Shown piece after piece: positions 37,020 through 45,134 of a stretch of DNA of 64,000 nt (positions within the stretch are counted from its first letter, which is position 1; each line of letters opens with the position of its first letter). Both the position numbers and the translations under genes were made by a program. The stretch spans positions 62,001-126,000 of the forward strand of contig NZ_OESS01000001.1 of assembly GCF_900240285.1 (NCBI RefSeq), in the 5' to 3' direction. This stretch comes from Halobacillus sp. Marseille-P3879 (lineage in GTDB: Bacteria; Bacillota; Bacilli; Bacillales; Halobacillaceae). The notes under the pieces were generated by a model. That model was given only the letters and a program-made list of their open reading frames with translations, was not told the origin of the DNA and made no database searches.

Positions 37020-38362
37020 ATGTAGAAACACTTAAATCCATCATACTTGTGATCCTAATAGGATTCAGCCTGCTGCTTACTGTCGCATTATGGAACTTCC
37101 AGCCGGAATATGAAAATTTAGAAAAAGAAGAAGGCTTAATTGAGGAGACGACTATTGGCGGGGAAGAACAGGATGTTTCGTCCCTCGTTCGCCCCAGTCA
37201 GTTTGTCTTTCATCAGTCCGGGGATTATTATGATTTTGAAGATGCAGAAGATATTGAATTAACGTATAGCAGTATGAAGAATTGGACGATCAGAAATTTC
37301 AGAAGTACGGAAAGCCAGGATCCTCCGACCGGGGAGGAGGCAATGGTAGAAGTGATTTTTCCAGCGGAGGTGCCGGCTCAGGCCATTCCTGACATTTTTA
37401 CCTTTGATGACTCCGAAATGGAGCCTCCCTCCGGACAGTTTAATCGGATCTTTATTACATTGAATACAGAAGGGAATAATGCAGAACTGTTGTTTACTTC
37501 AGATCAAGCCGGCTCGACATCCTTTAGAGCTTCGATCGGAAGCAGTGATGCGGCTGAGCTTAGTAATATGATGAATGATGACGACCTGCTTCGTGAAAAC
37601 ATTATGTTTGATGGAGATGAAGAAAAACGTATTTTTATCCCTAAAGAAAGAGTGGAACTGCCGGAAGACCAGATAGATTCTACAGAAATCGGGCTGCTTC
37701 CGTTAACGAATGAATTATTTGGAGAATCTCCCGTCGTAAGAGAACACTCCTCTTCCACTTCAGATCAGAGACTTACAGATTATAGTAACCGACTTGAAGT
37801 CCTGGGAGATGGGAACCGCCTGGAATTTACAAAGCTGAACAGCAGCTCAGCATCAGGGGTGCAGACAGCATTGAGCTCGTTTGATTTATTAAATAACAGC
37901 ATGGATTTCGTGAATACTCATGAAGGATGGACGGATACTTTCCATTTAACATCCTTAAATCCATCCACTTCTATGGCTCAATTTCATATGTATTTTAACG
38001 ATCTTCCTCTGTTGGAGAGCTCTGATGATCTTCACAAGATAGAAGTAGAATACGATGGGGAAGAATTAGCGAGATATATGCGGCCTTTACGTGATTTCGA
38101 CACGTCATTTCCTCCAACAGGATCAACGCAGGAGCTTCCTTCAGGTGAATCAGTTGCTTCTTACCTCATGGAGTCCAGGCAGTATAATATGAACTTAATT
38201 GAGGATATCCAGATCGGCTATACTCTTGAGCCGCAGGATGCTTATGAGGTGTACAAGCTGGTACCGGCCTGGTTCGTTTTAGAAAACGGCAGCTGGAAGG
38301 AAATTTCGGATGTATCCCCGGCTGAAGAGGGAGGGGTAAGCAATGCAATGGGGTCAAATTAA
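37016..38362 (+). CDS. walH: WalRK regulatory protein WalH (YycH)
   Basis: A membrane-anchored WalK modulator of 448 residues. It has one N-terminal helix (about 9-26) and a large extracytoplasmic part with YycH-type segments (IFIPKERVELPEDQIDS and a late YTLEPQDAYEVYKLVPAWFV). With WalI it binds the WalK membrane region and tunes kinase activity. It overlaps walK at the start and walI by 20 bases at the end. Confidence 0.92.
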   Translation: MNVETLKSIILVILIGFSLLLTVALWNFQPEYENLEKEEGLIEETTIGGEEQDVSSLVRPSQFVFHQSGDYYDFEDAEDIELTYSSMKNWTIRNFRSTESQDPPTGEEAMVEVIFPAEVPAQAIPDIFTFDDSEMEPPSGQFNRIFITLNTEGNNAELLFTSDQAGSTSFRASIGSSDAAELSNMMNDDDLLRENIMFDGDEEKRIFIPKERVELPEDQIDSTEIGLLPLTNELFGESPVVREHSSSTSDQRLTDYSNRLEVLGDGNRLEFTKLNSSSASGVQTALSSFDLLNNSMDFVNTHEGWTDTFHLTSLNPSTSMAQFHMYFNDLPLLESSDDLHKIEVEYDGEELARYMRPLRDFDTSFPPTGSTQELPSGESVASYLMESRQYNMNLIEDIQIGYTLEPQDAYEVYKLVPAWFVLENGSWKEISDVSPAEEGGVSNAMGSN

Positions 38363-39245
38363 AACCTTGTTTATTTTGAGTTTTCTCGTTCTTGATTTGT
38401 TTCTGCTGCAGCAGTTTTTAACAAAGCAGGAGGATGCGTCTATCGGTACGATCGATGAAGGGTCGATGTTTGAAGAGAGTCCGGCAGAGGATAATGTATC
38501 TATATCAGATGATGTCCCTCAGGAAGCGCCCGAAGTCGATTTCCTTATTGCTTCCCTTAGTGAATTCTCCCAAAGCCAGTTAGACCGAATTGGCGAGTTG
38601 GAAGGGCAGCGGGCAGAGGTTTATGGAAGCGAGCTTCTTGTCTCTACCTTTGAGGAACCGGTCAGCCTTGGCCAAAGCGAAGAGTCTATTAACGAAGCTG
38701 TAAGTGAGCACGTACCGTTCAGTGATCAGTATTCGTACTGGGGCTGGAATGAGTCAGAGGACCGGCTTTTGTTTTTCCAAACGACAGATTCACGAACCGT
38801 TTATTTTAATCCAGCCGGAGTGCTTATGATTGAAGTGGAAGACGGCCGGATGACTGGTTATCAAATGTCCCAGCTGCGGGAAGACGAAGATGAAAATAGT
38901 GATCAGCGGGAGTTGCTGGATCCTCGTGATGTGATTGATATCCTGTATGAAGAGCGGGAAATCTCTTCAGGTGATGAAATCACAAATATGAAAGTCGGCT
39001 ATCACTCGGCAGCAGGATTTGAACCCACTCAAGTGTTTGCGCCGATCTGGAAAGTAACCGTGAATGATGAGGAAGATTTATTCCTTAATGCAGTGACCGG
39101 GGAAGGACAGCTGCTTGACTTAGAAGAAGAAGATTTTATTGGGGATACATCAGAGTATTTCCAGGAGCTGATTTCTGACAATCAGCAGGATATTTTCTCA
39201 AATGAAGAAGAGGTTGGAGAGGAAGAAAATAACTCTGATGAATAG
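38343..39245 (+). CDS. walI: WalRK regulatory protein WalI (YycI)
   Basis: The second WalK modulator, 300 residues. It opens MQWGQIKTLFILSFLVLDLFLL, the characteristic YycI transmembrane start, and has an extracytoplasmic YycI domain with PIWKVTVND near the end. It is notably acidic at the C-terminus. The gene begins 20 bases inside walH, so the two are translationally coupled. Confidence 0.94.
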   Translation: MQWGQIKTLFILSFLVLDLFLLQQFLTKQEDASIGTIDEGSMFEESPAEDNVSISDDVPQEAPEVDFLIASLSEFSQSQLDRIGELEGQRAEVYGSELLVSTFEEPVSLGQSEESINEAVSEHVPFSDQYSYWGWNESEDRLLFFQTTDSRTVYFNPAGVLMIEVEDGRMTGYQMSQLREDEDENSDQRELLDPRDVIDILYEEREISSGDEITNMKVGYHSAAGFEPTQVFAPIWKVTVNDEEDLFLNAVTGEGQLLDLEEEDFIGDTSEYFQELISDNQQDIFSNEEEVGEEENNSDE

Positions 39246-39266
39246 AAAAACATGGAGTGTCATACA

Positions 39267-40061
39267 ATGACGTTACAATTTAGCGTGCTTGCCTCCGGAA
39301 GTACAGGCAACGCCTTTTATATTGAATCAGGAGAGGAAAAAATATTAGTCGACGCCGGACTCAGCGGCAAGAAAATTGAGGGGCTGTTTGATCAGATCAA
39401 CGTTGATCCTCATGAGTTGTCCCGTGTTCTTGTGACGCACGAGCACAGCGATCATATTAAAGGGCTCGGTATTATGGCCCGCCGCTATAACCTGCCGATC
39501 TACGCCAACGAAAAAACATGGCAGGCGATGGAAGGGCAGCTCGGCAAGCTTTCTGTTGATCAGAAGTTTCATTTTAATATGGAAGAAACGAAAGACTTTG
39601 GCGGCATTGACGTACAGTCCTTTGCCGTATCGCATGACGCTGCAGAGCCGATGTTCTATACGTTTCATAAGGACGGCAGAAAAATCTCTCTCGTCACCGA
39701 TCTAGGCTACGTGTCTGAACGAATTAAAAAAACGGTCGAAGGGTCGGACGCGCTCATTTTTGAATCGAATCATGATGTAAGCATGCTGCGAATGGGCCGT
39801 TATCCGTGGAACGTTAAACGACGGATCTTAGGAGATTCCGGCCACGTGTCGAATGAAGATTGCGCGCTCGCGCTTTGTGATATTATGGATGACCAGACGA
39901 AACGGGTCTACCTCGCCCACCTGAGTAAGGATAATAATATGAAGGATTTAGCCCGCATGTCAGTAGAGGATGTGTTAAAAGAACGCGGATTTGAAATAGG
40001 TACACGGATTGAAGTGCACGATACAGACCCTGCGGAAGCGACACCTCTGTATAAAGTATAA
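39267..40061 (+). CDS. walJ: Metallo-beta-lactamase fold nuclease WalJ (YycJ)
   Basis: A cytoplasmic metallo-hydrolase of 264 residues, part of the wal operon, with a role in DNA repair or wall stress. The motif [10 protein letters not shown] (57-66) supplies the metal ligands, and it opens [20 protein letters not shown] as in YycJ. The ATG at 39267 has GGAGTG upstream; an in-frame ATG five codons earlier is not used. It is followed by htrA. Confidence 0.94.
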   Translation: MTLQFSVLASGSTGNAFYIESGEEKILVDAGLSGKKIEGLFDQINVDPHELSRVLVTHEHSDHIKGLGIMARRYNLPIYANEKTWQAMEGQLGKLSVDQKFHFNMEETKDFGGIDVQSFAVSHDAAEPMFYTFHKDGRKISLVTDLGYVSERIKKTVEGSDALIFESNHDVSMLRMGRYPWNVKRRILGDSGHVSNEDCALALCDIMDDQTKRVYLAHLSKDNNMKDLARMSVEDVLKERGFEIGTRIEVHDTDPAEATPLYKV

Positions 40062-40134
40062 AAAGGTTTTAAAAAACAGGGTTACGGTAACAATAAAATA
40101 AATAAGATGTGGAAAGAAAGGAAAGGTGATAGCC

Positions 40135-41355
40135 GTGGGCTACTACGACGATCATTCACCAGCCACACAGCAGCAGAAAAAGAGCCGCAGATTTATGATG
40201 CCTACACTGATCGGCATCGTCCTCGGTGCGGTTCTTATTTTGCTGGCGTTACCTGCGCTGGTTCAAACCAATTTGCTCCCTTACAGCATTACAACGCCAA
40301 ACGAAGAGAATGAAGCAACAGATAATGAAGGAACCGGGATCAGCAGTGAGAAGGTAGAAGTCGATGTGAATACACAGATTACCGAAGTCGTGGAAGAGGT
40401 TACCCCTTCTGTCGTCGGAGTGGTCAACCTTCAATCTCAGTCCAACTTCTGGGATGAACAAAACGGCTCAGAAGAAGAAGCAGGCGTTGGCTCTGGAGTG
40501 ATTTATAAGAAGGAAGGCGGAGAAGCCTACGTAGTCACCAACAACCACGTCATTAACGGGGCCAGTGAAATAGAAGTGGTTCTCTCAGATGAAACAAGGG
40601 TACCGGCTGAATTAATCGGAGGCGACGTATTCTCGGATTTAGCTGTATTAAAAATGTCCGATGAACACGTAACGAAGGTAGCGGATATTGGATCTTCGGA
40701 AAACTTAAAAGTCGGCGAACCGGCCATTGCGATCGGAAATCCCCTGGGTCTGCAGTTTGCCGGGTCTGTGACTAAAGGAATTATCAGCGGCAAACAGCGA
40801 GCGATCCCGCAGGACTTTAACAATGACGGTCAGGAAGACTGGCAGGCCGAAGTTATTCAAACAGACGCTGCGATTAACCCTGGAAACAGCGGAGGAGCCT
40901 TAATTAATGTGGAAGGCCAGCTGATCGGAATTAACTCAATGAAAGTCGCCCAGTCTTCCGTAGAAGGAATCGGTTTTGCTATTCCAATTGATTCTGCCCT
41001 GCCGTTAATAGAAGAATTAGAGCAGGACGGCCAAGTGAGCCGTGCATTTATCGGAATAGAGGCCTACGGATTAAATGAAGTCCCTACCTCAGAATGGGAG
41101 AATACGTTAAACCTTCCGGATGATGTAGAAGGCGGGTTATATATTCGAAGCGTGTCACAAATGTCACCAGCCTCCAAAGCAGGGCTGGAGCAGCTCGATG
41201 TGATTACCGAGCTTGACGGCGAACCTGTAGAGGATATCATTGATCTGCGTAAGTATTTATATGAAGAAAAAGATCCAGGCGAGGAACTAGAGGTTACCTA
41301 TTATCGAGATGGTGAGCCTAACCAAACGACACTCACCCTGGATACGCAGGAATAA
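40135..41355 (+). CDS. htrA: HtrA-family serine protease
   Basis: A membrane-anchored quality-control protease of 406 residues. It has an N-terminal transmembrane helix (about 21-43), then a trypsin-like domain with catalytic H138 (TNNHVI), D168 (SDLAVLK) and S252 (GNSGGAL), then one PDZ domain (about 285-400). The position after walJ is as in B. subtilis, where the gene is yycK/htrC. The GTG at 40135 has AAAGGTG 6 bases upstream; an earlier in-frame GTG at 40126 lies inside that site. A terminator follows. Confidence 0.95.
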   Translation: MGYYDDHSPATQQQKKSRRFMMPTLIGIVLGAVLILLALPALVQTNLLPYSITTPNEENEATDNEGTGISSEKVEVDVNTQITEVVEEVTPSVVGVVNLQSQSNFWDEQNGSEEEAGVGSGVIYKKEGGEAYVVTNNHVINGASEIEVVLSDETRVPAELIGGDVFSDLAVLKMSDEHVTKVADIGSSENLKVGEPAIAIGNPLGLQFAGSVTKGIISGKQRAIPQDFNNDGQEDWQAEVIQTDAAINPGNSGGALINVEGQLIGINSMKVAQSSVEGIGFAIPIDSALPLIEELEQDGQVSRAFIGIEAYGLNEVPTSEWENTLNLPDDVEGGLYIRSVSQMSPASKAGLEQLDVITELDGEPVEDIIDLRKYLYEEKDPGEELEVTYYRDGEPNQTTLTLDTQE

Positions 41356-41375
41356 AGAAGAATGGTCACACCCGG

Positions 41376-41408
41376 GCTGTCGAGAAATTAAATCTCGACA
41401 GCTTTTTT
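41376..41408 (+). terminator. Terminator after htrA (CTGTCGAG-type hairpin, copy 2)
   Basis: GCTGTCGAGA (41376-41385) pairs perfectly with TCTCGACAGC (41393-41402), then six T. It shares its core with the hairpin at 22591. Confidence 0.92.
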
Positions 41409-41577
41409 ACTTTCGTCGTCTTAATTATACGGAATAAATGCCCTTATATGAGTCAAGCTCGTGGTCTCCCAAGCCCTACAGCCAGCTGCTTGGCGGAACC
41501 TGGAGTAGAGTCTTACACAAACGGCATGTGCTTCTCTATAAGTAAACGTTATTTAGTTATCCCAAAGTAAATTTTCA

Positions 41578-41928
41578 TTATCCACACCATGTGCATATTG
41601 ATCTGGACAGGGTACATATATGGTAGCGAACATACATACGAAATACCATATACATGATCTCTTTTGTGTATATGTGGATAGTTTTGTGGATAATGTGTTT
41701 ATACGATGGGATAACTTGTGAATAGCTCGAAATCAGAAAGTTCTGTGCATAAGTCTGTGGATAATTGTGGGTAACTCATTTCGTTAGTTGAGTTACCCAC
41801 ATATTCACAAAGATATCCACGGTACACCTGACTTTATTAAACATTTCTCGACATTATTCAACTTTCTTCACAAATCAATACTAACGACTCCCGAGACTGA
41901 GTTATCCACAGCAAAAAAGTTGTCCACG
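41578..41928. other. DnaA-box cluster
   Basis: The gene-free stretch 41409-41971 holds exact TTATCCACA boxes at 41578-41586 (+), 41685-41693 (-), 41756-41764 (-) and 41902-41910 (+), and TTATGCACA at 41744-41752 (-). One-mismatch copies (to TTATNCACA) lie at 41673 (-), 41717 (-), 41766 (-), 41793 (+) and 41801 (+), with weaker ones at 41813 and 41920. The 41766 and 41793 copies sit in the arms of a perfect 12-bp inverted repeat. This looks like a DnaA-titration or regulatory cluster. Confidence 0.75.
41766..41801. repeat. 12-bp perfect inverted repeat carrying DnaA-like boxes
   Basis: TGTGGGTAACTC (41766-41777) and GAGTTACCCACA (41790-41801) flank a 12-nt spacer. There is no T-run, so it is not a terminator. 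Confidence 0.85.
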
Positions 41929-41971
41929 TTCCTCATGTTTCGTAAAATGAAGCTATTGAGGAGGAATACAT

Positions 41972-42991
41972 ATGATAGATTTACGAAGCGATACCGTCAC
42001 AAGACCCACTCCCGGGATGCGGCAGGCCGCCTTTGAGGTAGAGGTCGGGGATGACGTATATGGCGAAGATCCAAGTGTCCTAAAGCTGGAAGAAACGGCG
42101 GCACGGCTGCTTGGTAAAGAAGCAGCGCTATTTGTCACCAGTGGTACACAAGGCAACCAAATTGCAGCATTAACGCACTGTCAGCCTGGAGACGAAGTTC
42201 TGCTGGAAGCTAATGCTCACCTTTTTCTCTATGAAGGAGCTTCGATGAGCGCTTTAGCGGGTGTCCAGCCTCGCACGATCGAAGGCGACCGCGGGGCGAT
42301 GGATCCTAATAAAGTGCGTGCGGCTGTACGCCCTGACGATATTCATTTTCCAGAAACAGGTTTGATTTGTGTGGAGAACACACATAATAAGGCGGGAGGG
42401 GCGGTTGTATCGCTTGGCAATATGCAGGCGATCTATGAAGTGGCCCGGGAAAATGGGATTCCCGTTCACCTGGACGGAGCGCGTTTGTTTAATGCTGTGA
42501 CAGCATCCGGCGTATCGGCCAAGCAATACGCATCGCAGGCCGATACGGTTCAATTCTGTTTATCTAAAGGATTAGGAGCTCCTGTCGGTTCGATCATTAC
42601 CGGCTCTGCTTCATTTATTGCCCGCGCACGCAAATGGCGCAAGCGCCTCGGAGGCGGACTTCGCCAGGTCGGTGTGATCGCAGAACCAGGCTATATCGCT
42701 CTGACGCAAATGGTAGACAGACTTGCCGATGATCATGACAATGCCCGTCTGCTGGCAGATTCAGTCAACCAAATTGCCGGGCTGAGGGTCGAGTGTCCTG
42801 TAGAGACCAACATCGTGCTCGTTAATGTCGAGGGAGCCGGCATGACCGCAGAGCAGTTCCTCGACGAGCTGAAAAAAGAAGGCATACTCGCTGTGCCGTT
42901 CGGAACGCATACGGTCCGGTTCGTCACCCATTTTGATGTCAGCCGTGAGGATATTAAAGAAGCGATTGATCACATGAGGAAGATTATATAG
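41972..42991 (+). CDS. ltaA: Low-specificity threonine aldolase
   Basis: A PLP enzyme of 339 residues that splits threonine or allo-threonine to glycine and acetaldehyde. It opens MIDLRSDTVTRPT and has ENTHNKAGG, HLDGARLFNA and the PLP-lysine motif CLSKGLGAPVGS, with an active-site K at about 203. The ATG has GAGGAGG upstream. The gene's promoter must lie among the DnaA boxes, so its expression might respond to DnaA. Confidence 0.93.
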   Translation: MIDLRSDTVTRPTPGMRQAAFEVEVGDDVYGEDPSVLKLEETAARLLGKEAALFVTSGTQGNQIAALTHCQPGDEVLLEANAHLFLYEGASMSALAGVQPRTIEGDRGAMDPNKVRAAVRPDDIHFPETGLICVENTHNKAGGAVVSLGNMQAIYEVARENGIPVHLDGARLFNAVTASGVSAKQYASQADTVQFCLSKGLGAPVGSIITGSASFIARARKWRKRLGGGLRQVGVIAEPGYIALTQMVDRLADDHDNARLLADSVNQIAGLRVECPVETNIVLVNVEGAGMTAEQFLDELKKEGILAVPFGTHTVRFVTHFDVSREDIKEAIDHMRKII

Positions 42992-43111
42992 AAGATCGAA
43001 TCTCGGCAGTCTCCGTATACTTTTTTATTAAATTAGAGAGTTCTGCCCATGATTGGCGAATTTTTAGCTATAATAAGAGAAAAGGCTTTTGACCGTGAGG
43101 AGGTCTGTATC

Positions 43112-43564
43112 ATGAAATCGAAAAGATGGTTAATCATCGCAGCCACTCTATTACTTATCAGTATCGGGATAAACATCTATCAATACCAGTCGCATCAGGC
43201 GGTTCTGACCGAGGCAAAATCAACAGATCTGACAGCCATCCGCGGTGTCATGACGGAACTCGCTGTGCGCATCGGCGATGAGGATGCATCAGAATCCGAG
43301 ATTGAGGCGCTGGCTTTTTCATTAAACCGCCTGACGTCCGACCTCTCTTCATCGGTCTCTTTATACCCGGGCAGCACGGCTGATTACGAGTTTTACCAAA
43401 AAACCGCCCGCACATTGATGACTTTTGTAAACAATCATGAAGTCACAGAGATGAGCATTCAGAAGCGTGATGTGATTTTTCAAACGATTATGAGCGGTGT
43501 CGGCTCCAAAGATGCAGACTTCATAGAACAGCAGTTAACAGAACTGTCACAAGACGTTGAATAG
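43112..43564 (+). CDS. Small membrane-anchored protein
   Basis: No family recognised. A 150-residue protein with one N-terminal transmembrane helix (about 4-22, WLIIAATLLLISIGINIYQY) and a helical extracytoplasmic region. The ATG at 43112 follows GAGGAGG at 8 bases; the longer frame from 43049 lacks a site. Confidence 0.7.
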   Translation: MKSKRWLIIAATLLLISIGINIYQYQSHQAVLTEAKSTDLTAIRGVMTELAVRIGDEDASESEIEALAFSLNRLTSDLSSSVSLYPGSTADYEFYQKTARTLMTFVNNHEVTEMSIQKRDVIFQTIMSGVGSKDADFIEQQLTELSQDVE

Positions 43565-43628
43565 GATGGGAAACAGTAAGGATATCATATTGACATTAAA
43601 TGACAAGCATCTATAATTGATTATAACG

Positions 43629-43658
43629 GCCGATACAAACGACTTGTATCGGCTATTT
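43629..43658 (+). terminator. Terminator-like hairpin
   Basis: GCCGATACA (43629-43637) pairs perfectly with TGTATCGGC (43645-43653), then TATTTT. Confidence 0.6.
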
Positions 43659-43730
43659 TGTGGAAAAGGATGGATAAATTATACTTCTAAAGTAAATTTT
43701 AAAATAACTTTTCTAAAAAATTATAATGAA

Positions 43731-43761
43731 TGAAAACTTTTTCCCATGTTCGCAGGTATAT
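43731..43761 (+). promoter_or_regulatory. Possible ECF-type promoter
   Basis: TGAAAACTTT at 43731 with GGTATA at 43755-43760 resembles ECF sigma promoters (AAC motif and GTA), which often autoregulate. The spacing is a little long. Confidence 0.3.
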
Positions 43762-43795
43762 AAAGTGAGAGTGCTTTAAAAGGTGGAGTTAAGCT

Positions 43796-44332
43796 ATGGG
43801 GACGGACGTCGAACGGAAACTGATTCAGAAGGTGAAAAAAGGGAATCAAAAGGCTTTTAAGAAGCTGTATGATCTCTATTCAGGCTACGCTCTGCGAACC
43901 GCTTTTGCGATCGCAAAAAGTGAAGCCGACGCCGCTGATATTGTTCAGGAAACGTTCATCCGCGTATACCGCAGCATTGACTCCTATGATGCAACGAAGC
44001 CCTTTAAACCATGGTTCTACCGCATTCTCATGAATGAAACCCACCGCCTTCTAAAAAAACGGTCGGACCCACGAAGCGTGATTATCGATGTAGAGACAGA
44101 TGAAGCTCTGCACCCGGCGTCTTCCATTCAAGGAGAGTACGAGGACTTACAGGAAGCACTCGACCAACTTGACCATCATCATAAAACCGTATTGGTCCTG
44201 AAGTATTTGCACGGTTTTTCGGAAAAAGAGATCGCAGCGATTCTCGACGAAAACCAAAATACGATCAAATCCAGGCTTTTTAAAGGAAGAAAAAAGCTTA
44301 AACAGGTTTTAGGAGCGATCGAACATGAATAA
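43796..44332 (+). CDS. ECF-type RNA polymerase sigma factor
   Basis: A 178-residue extracytoplasmic-function sigma factor. Region 2 has DLYSGYALRTAFAIAKSEADAADIVQETFIRVYRSIDSYD and a PWFYRILMNE segment. Region 4 has LVLKYLHGFSEKEIAAILDENQNTIKSRLFKGRKKLK with its helix-turn-helix. It overlaps the downstream membrane protein by 8 bases, as with an anti-sigma. The regulon is unknown. Confidence 0.9.
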   Translation: MGTDVERKLIQKVKKGNQKAFKKLYDLYSGYALRTAFAIAKSEADAADIVQETFIRVYRSIDSYDATKPFKPWFYRILMNETHRLLKKRSDPRSVIIDVETDEALHPASSIQGEYEDLQEALDQLDHHHKTVLVLKYLHGFSEKEIAAILDENQNTIKSRLFKGRKKLKQVLGAIEHE

Positions 44333-45059
44333 GGAAAAAGTAAGCATGGAAGAGTTTCTAAAAAAGAAGACCGACGATGCTGAAGAGTTGAAGGAAGCAA
44401 CGTGGGCCGGCATAGAGAAGGAATTATTCCCGAAGCCGAACAAGCAGTTTCTTTGGGTGAAAGCCGCCAGTTTCGTTGCGGCCATTTTCATTCTCGGTCT
44501 GTCTTTAACGACCCATAAAGGGCAGGCGCTGATTCAAAACATTTGGGATTTGTTTGAAGAAGAGAAGACCGTTCAATTCGAGCTTGAGGGCCAGCGTGAG
44601 ATTAATTACGCCAAGCTCAATGCGAATCAAGAGCTGGATTACGTCATTTATGTGGATGAATCACGTTACAGACTGGAAGAAGGCGAGGAAAGCGACCGGA
44701 TTGTTCCTGAAATGGAGCTGGGGCCGCAGTATCCCGAAGTCTCTATGGAGATTGAGCCGGTGACAGGTTCTACAGCAGATCAGGAGGTCGAACGCATCAG
44801 GCAGTCACTGACAGACAGGGACTTTCGCATCATAAAAGATTCCGAAATTGTGAAACCTGTGGACGGCTCAATCGTTATAGCAAGTGAGGCAGAAGCAGGT
44901 GAACAGCAGTGGGACTCCGTGATGGAGAAGTATTACGTCACGGAAAGCGACAATCAAGCCTTATTTGTCATTAAACAGAAGTACTTTCTTGAAGCGGAAG
45001 AAGGGCATGGGGTTCGATTTGACACCATGCTGGAAAGCTTCGAAATTGTAGATGAATAA
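44325..45059 (+). CDS. Anti-sigma-factor-like membrane protein
   Basis: A 244-residue protein with a short cytoplasmic N-terminal helix region (about 1-46), one transmembrane helix (about 47-62) and a large acidic extracytoplasmic domain. The layout and the overlap with the ECF sigma gene support an anti-sigma role. It lacks the zinc-binding HxxxCxxC motif of the ZAS domain, so it belongs to another anti-sigma type. The signal sensed is unknown. Confidence 0.72.
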   Translation: MNKEKVSMEEFLKKKTDDAEELKEATWAGIEKELFPKPNKQFLWVKAASFVAAIFILGLSLTTHKGQALIQNIWDLFEEEKTVQFELEGQREINYAKLNANQELDYVIYVDESRYRLEEGEESDRIVPEMELGPQYPEVSMEIEPVTGSTADQEVERIRQSLTDRDFRIIKDSEIVKPVDGSIVIASEAEAGEQQWDSVMEKYYVTESDNQALFVIKQKYFLEAEEGHGVRFDTMLESFEIVDE

Positions 45060-45060
45060 A

Positions 45061-45098
45061 GGAATCCCGTTAGAAAAAGATAAAGGGATTCCGCATGT
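45061..45098 (+). terminator. Hairpin after the sigma/anti-sigma pair
   Basis: GGAATCCC (45061-45068) and GGGATTCC (45085-45092) pair perfectly over 8 bp; the tail GCATGTTTT has a weak T-run. Confidence 0.5.
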
Positions 45099-45134
45099 TT
45101 TAGGAAATACTATTAAAAAGGGGATATCTATTAA

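Noticed and set aside
41578-41928. Chromosomal origin of replication
   Set aside because: DnaA boxes are dense, but no dnaA, dnaN or rpmH is near, and the gene order places the real origin to the left of noc. A titration or regulatory cluster is more likely.
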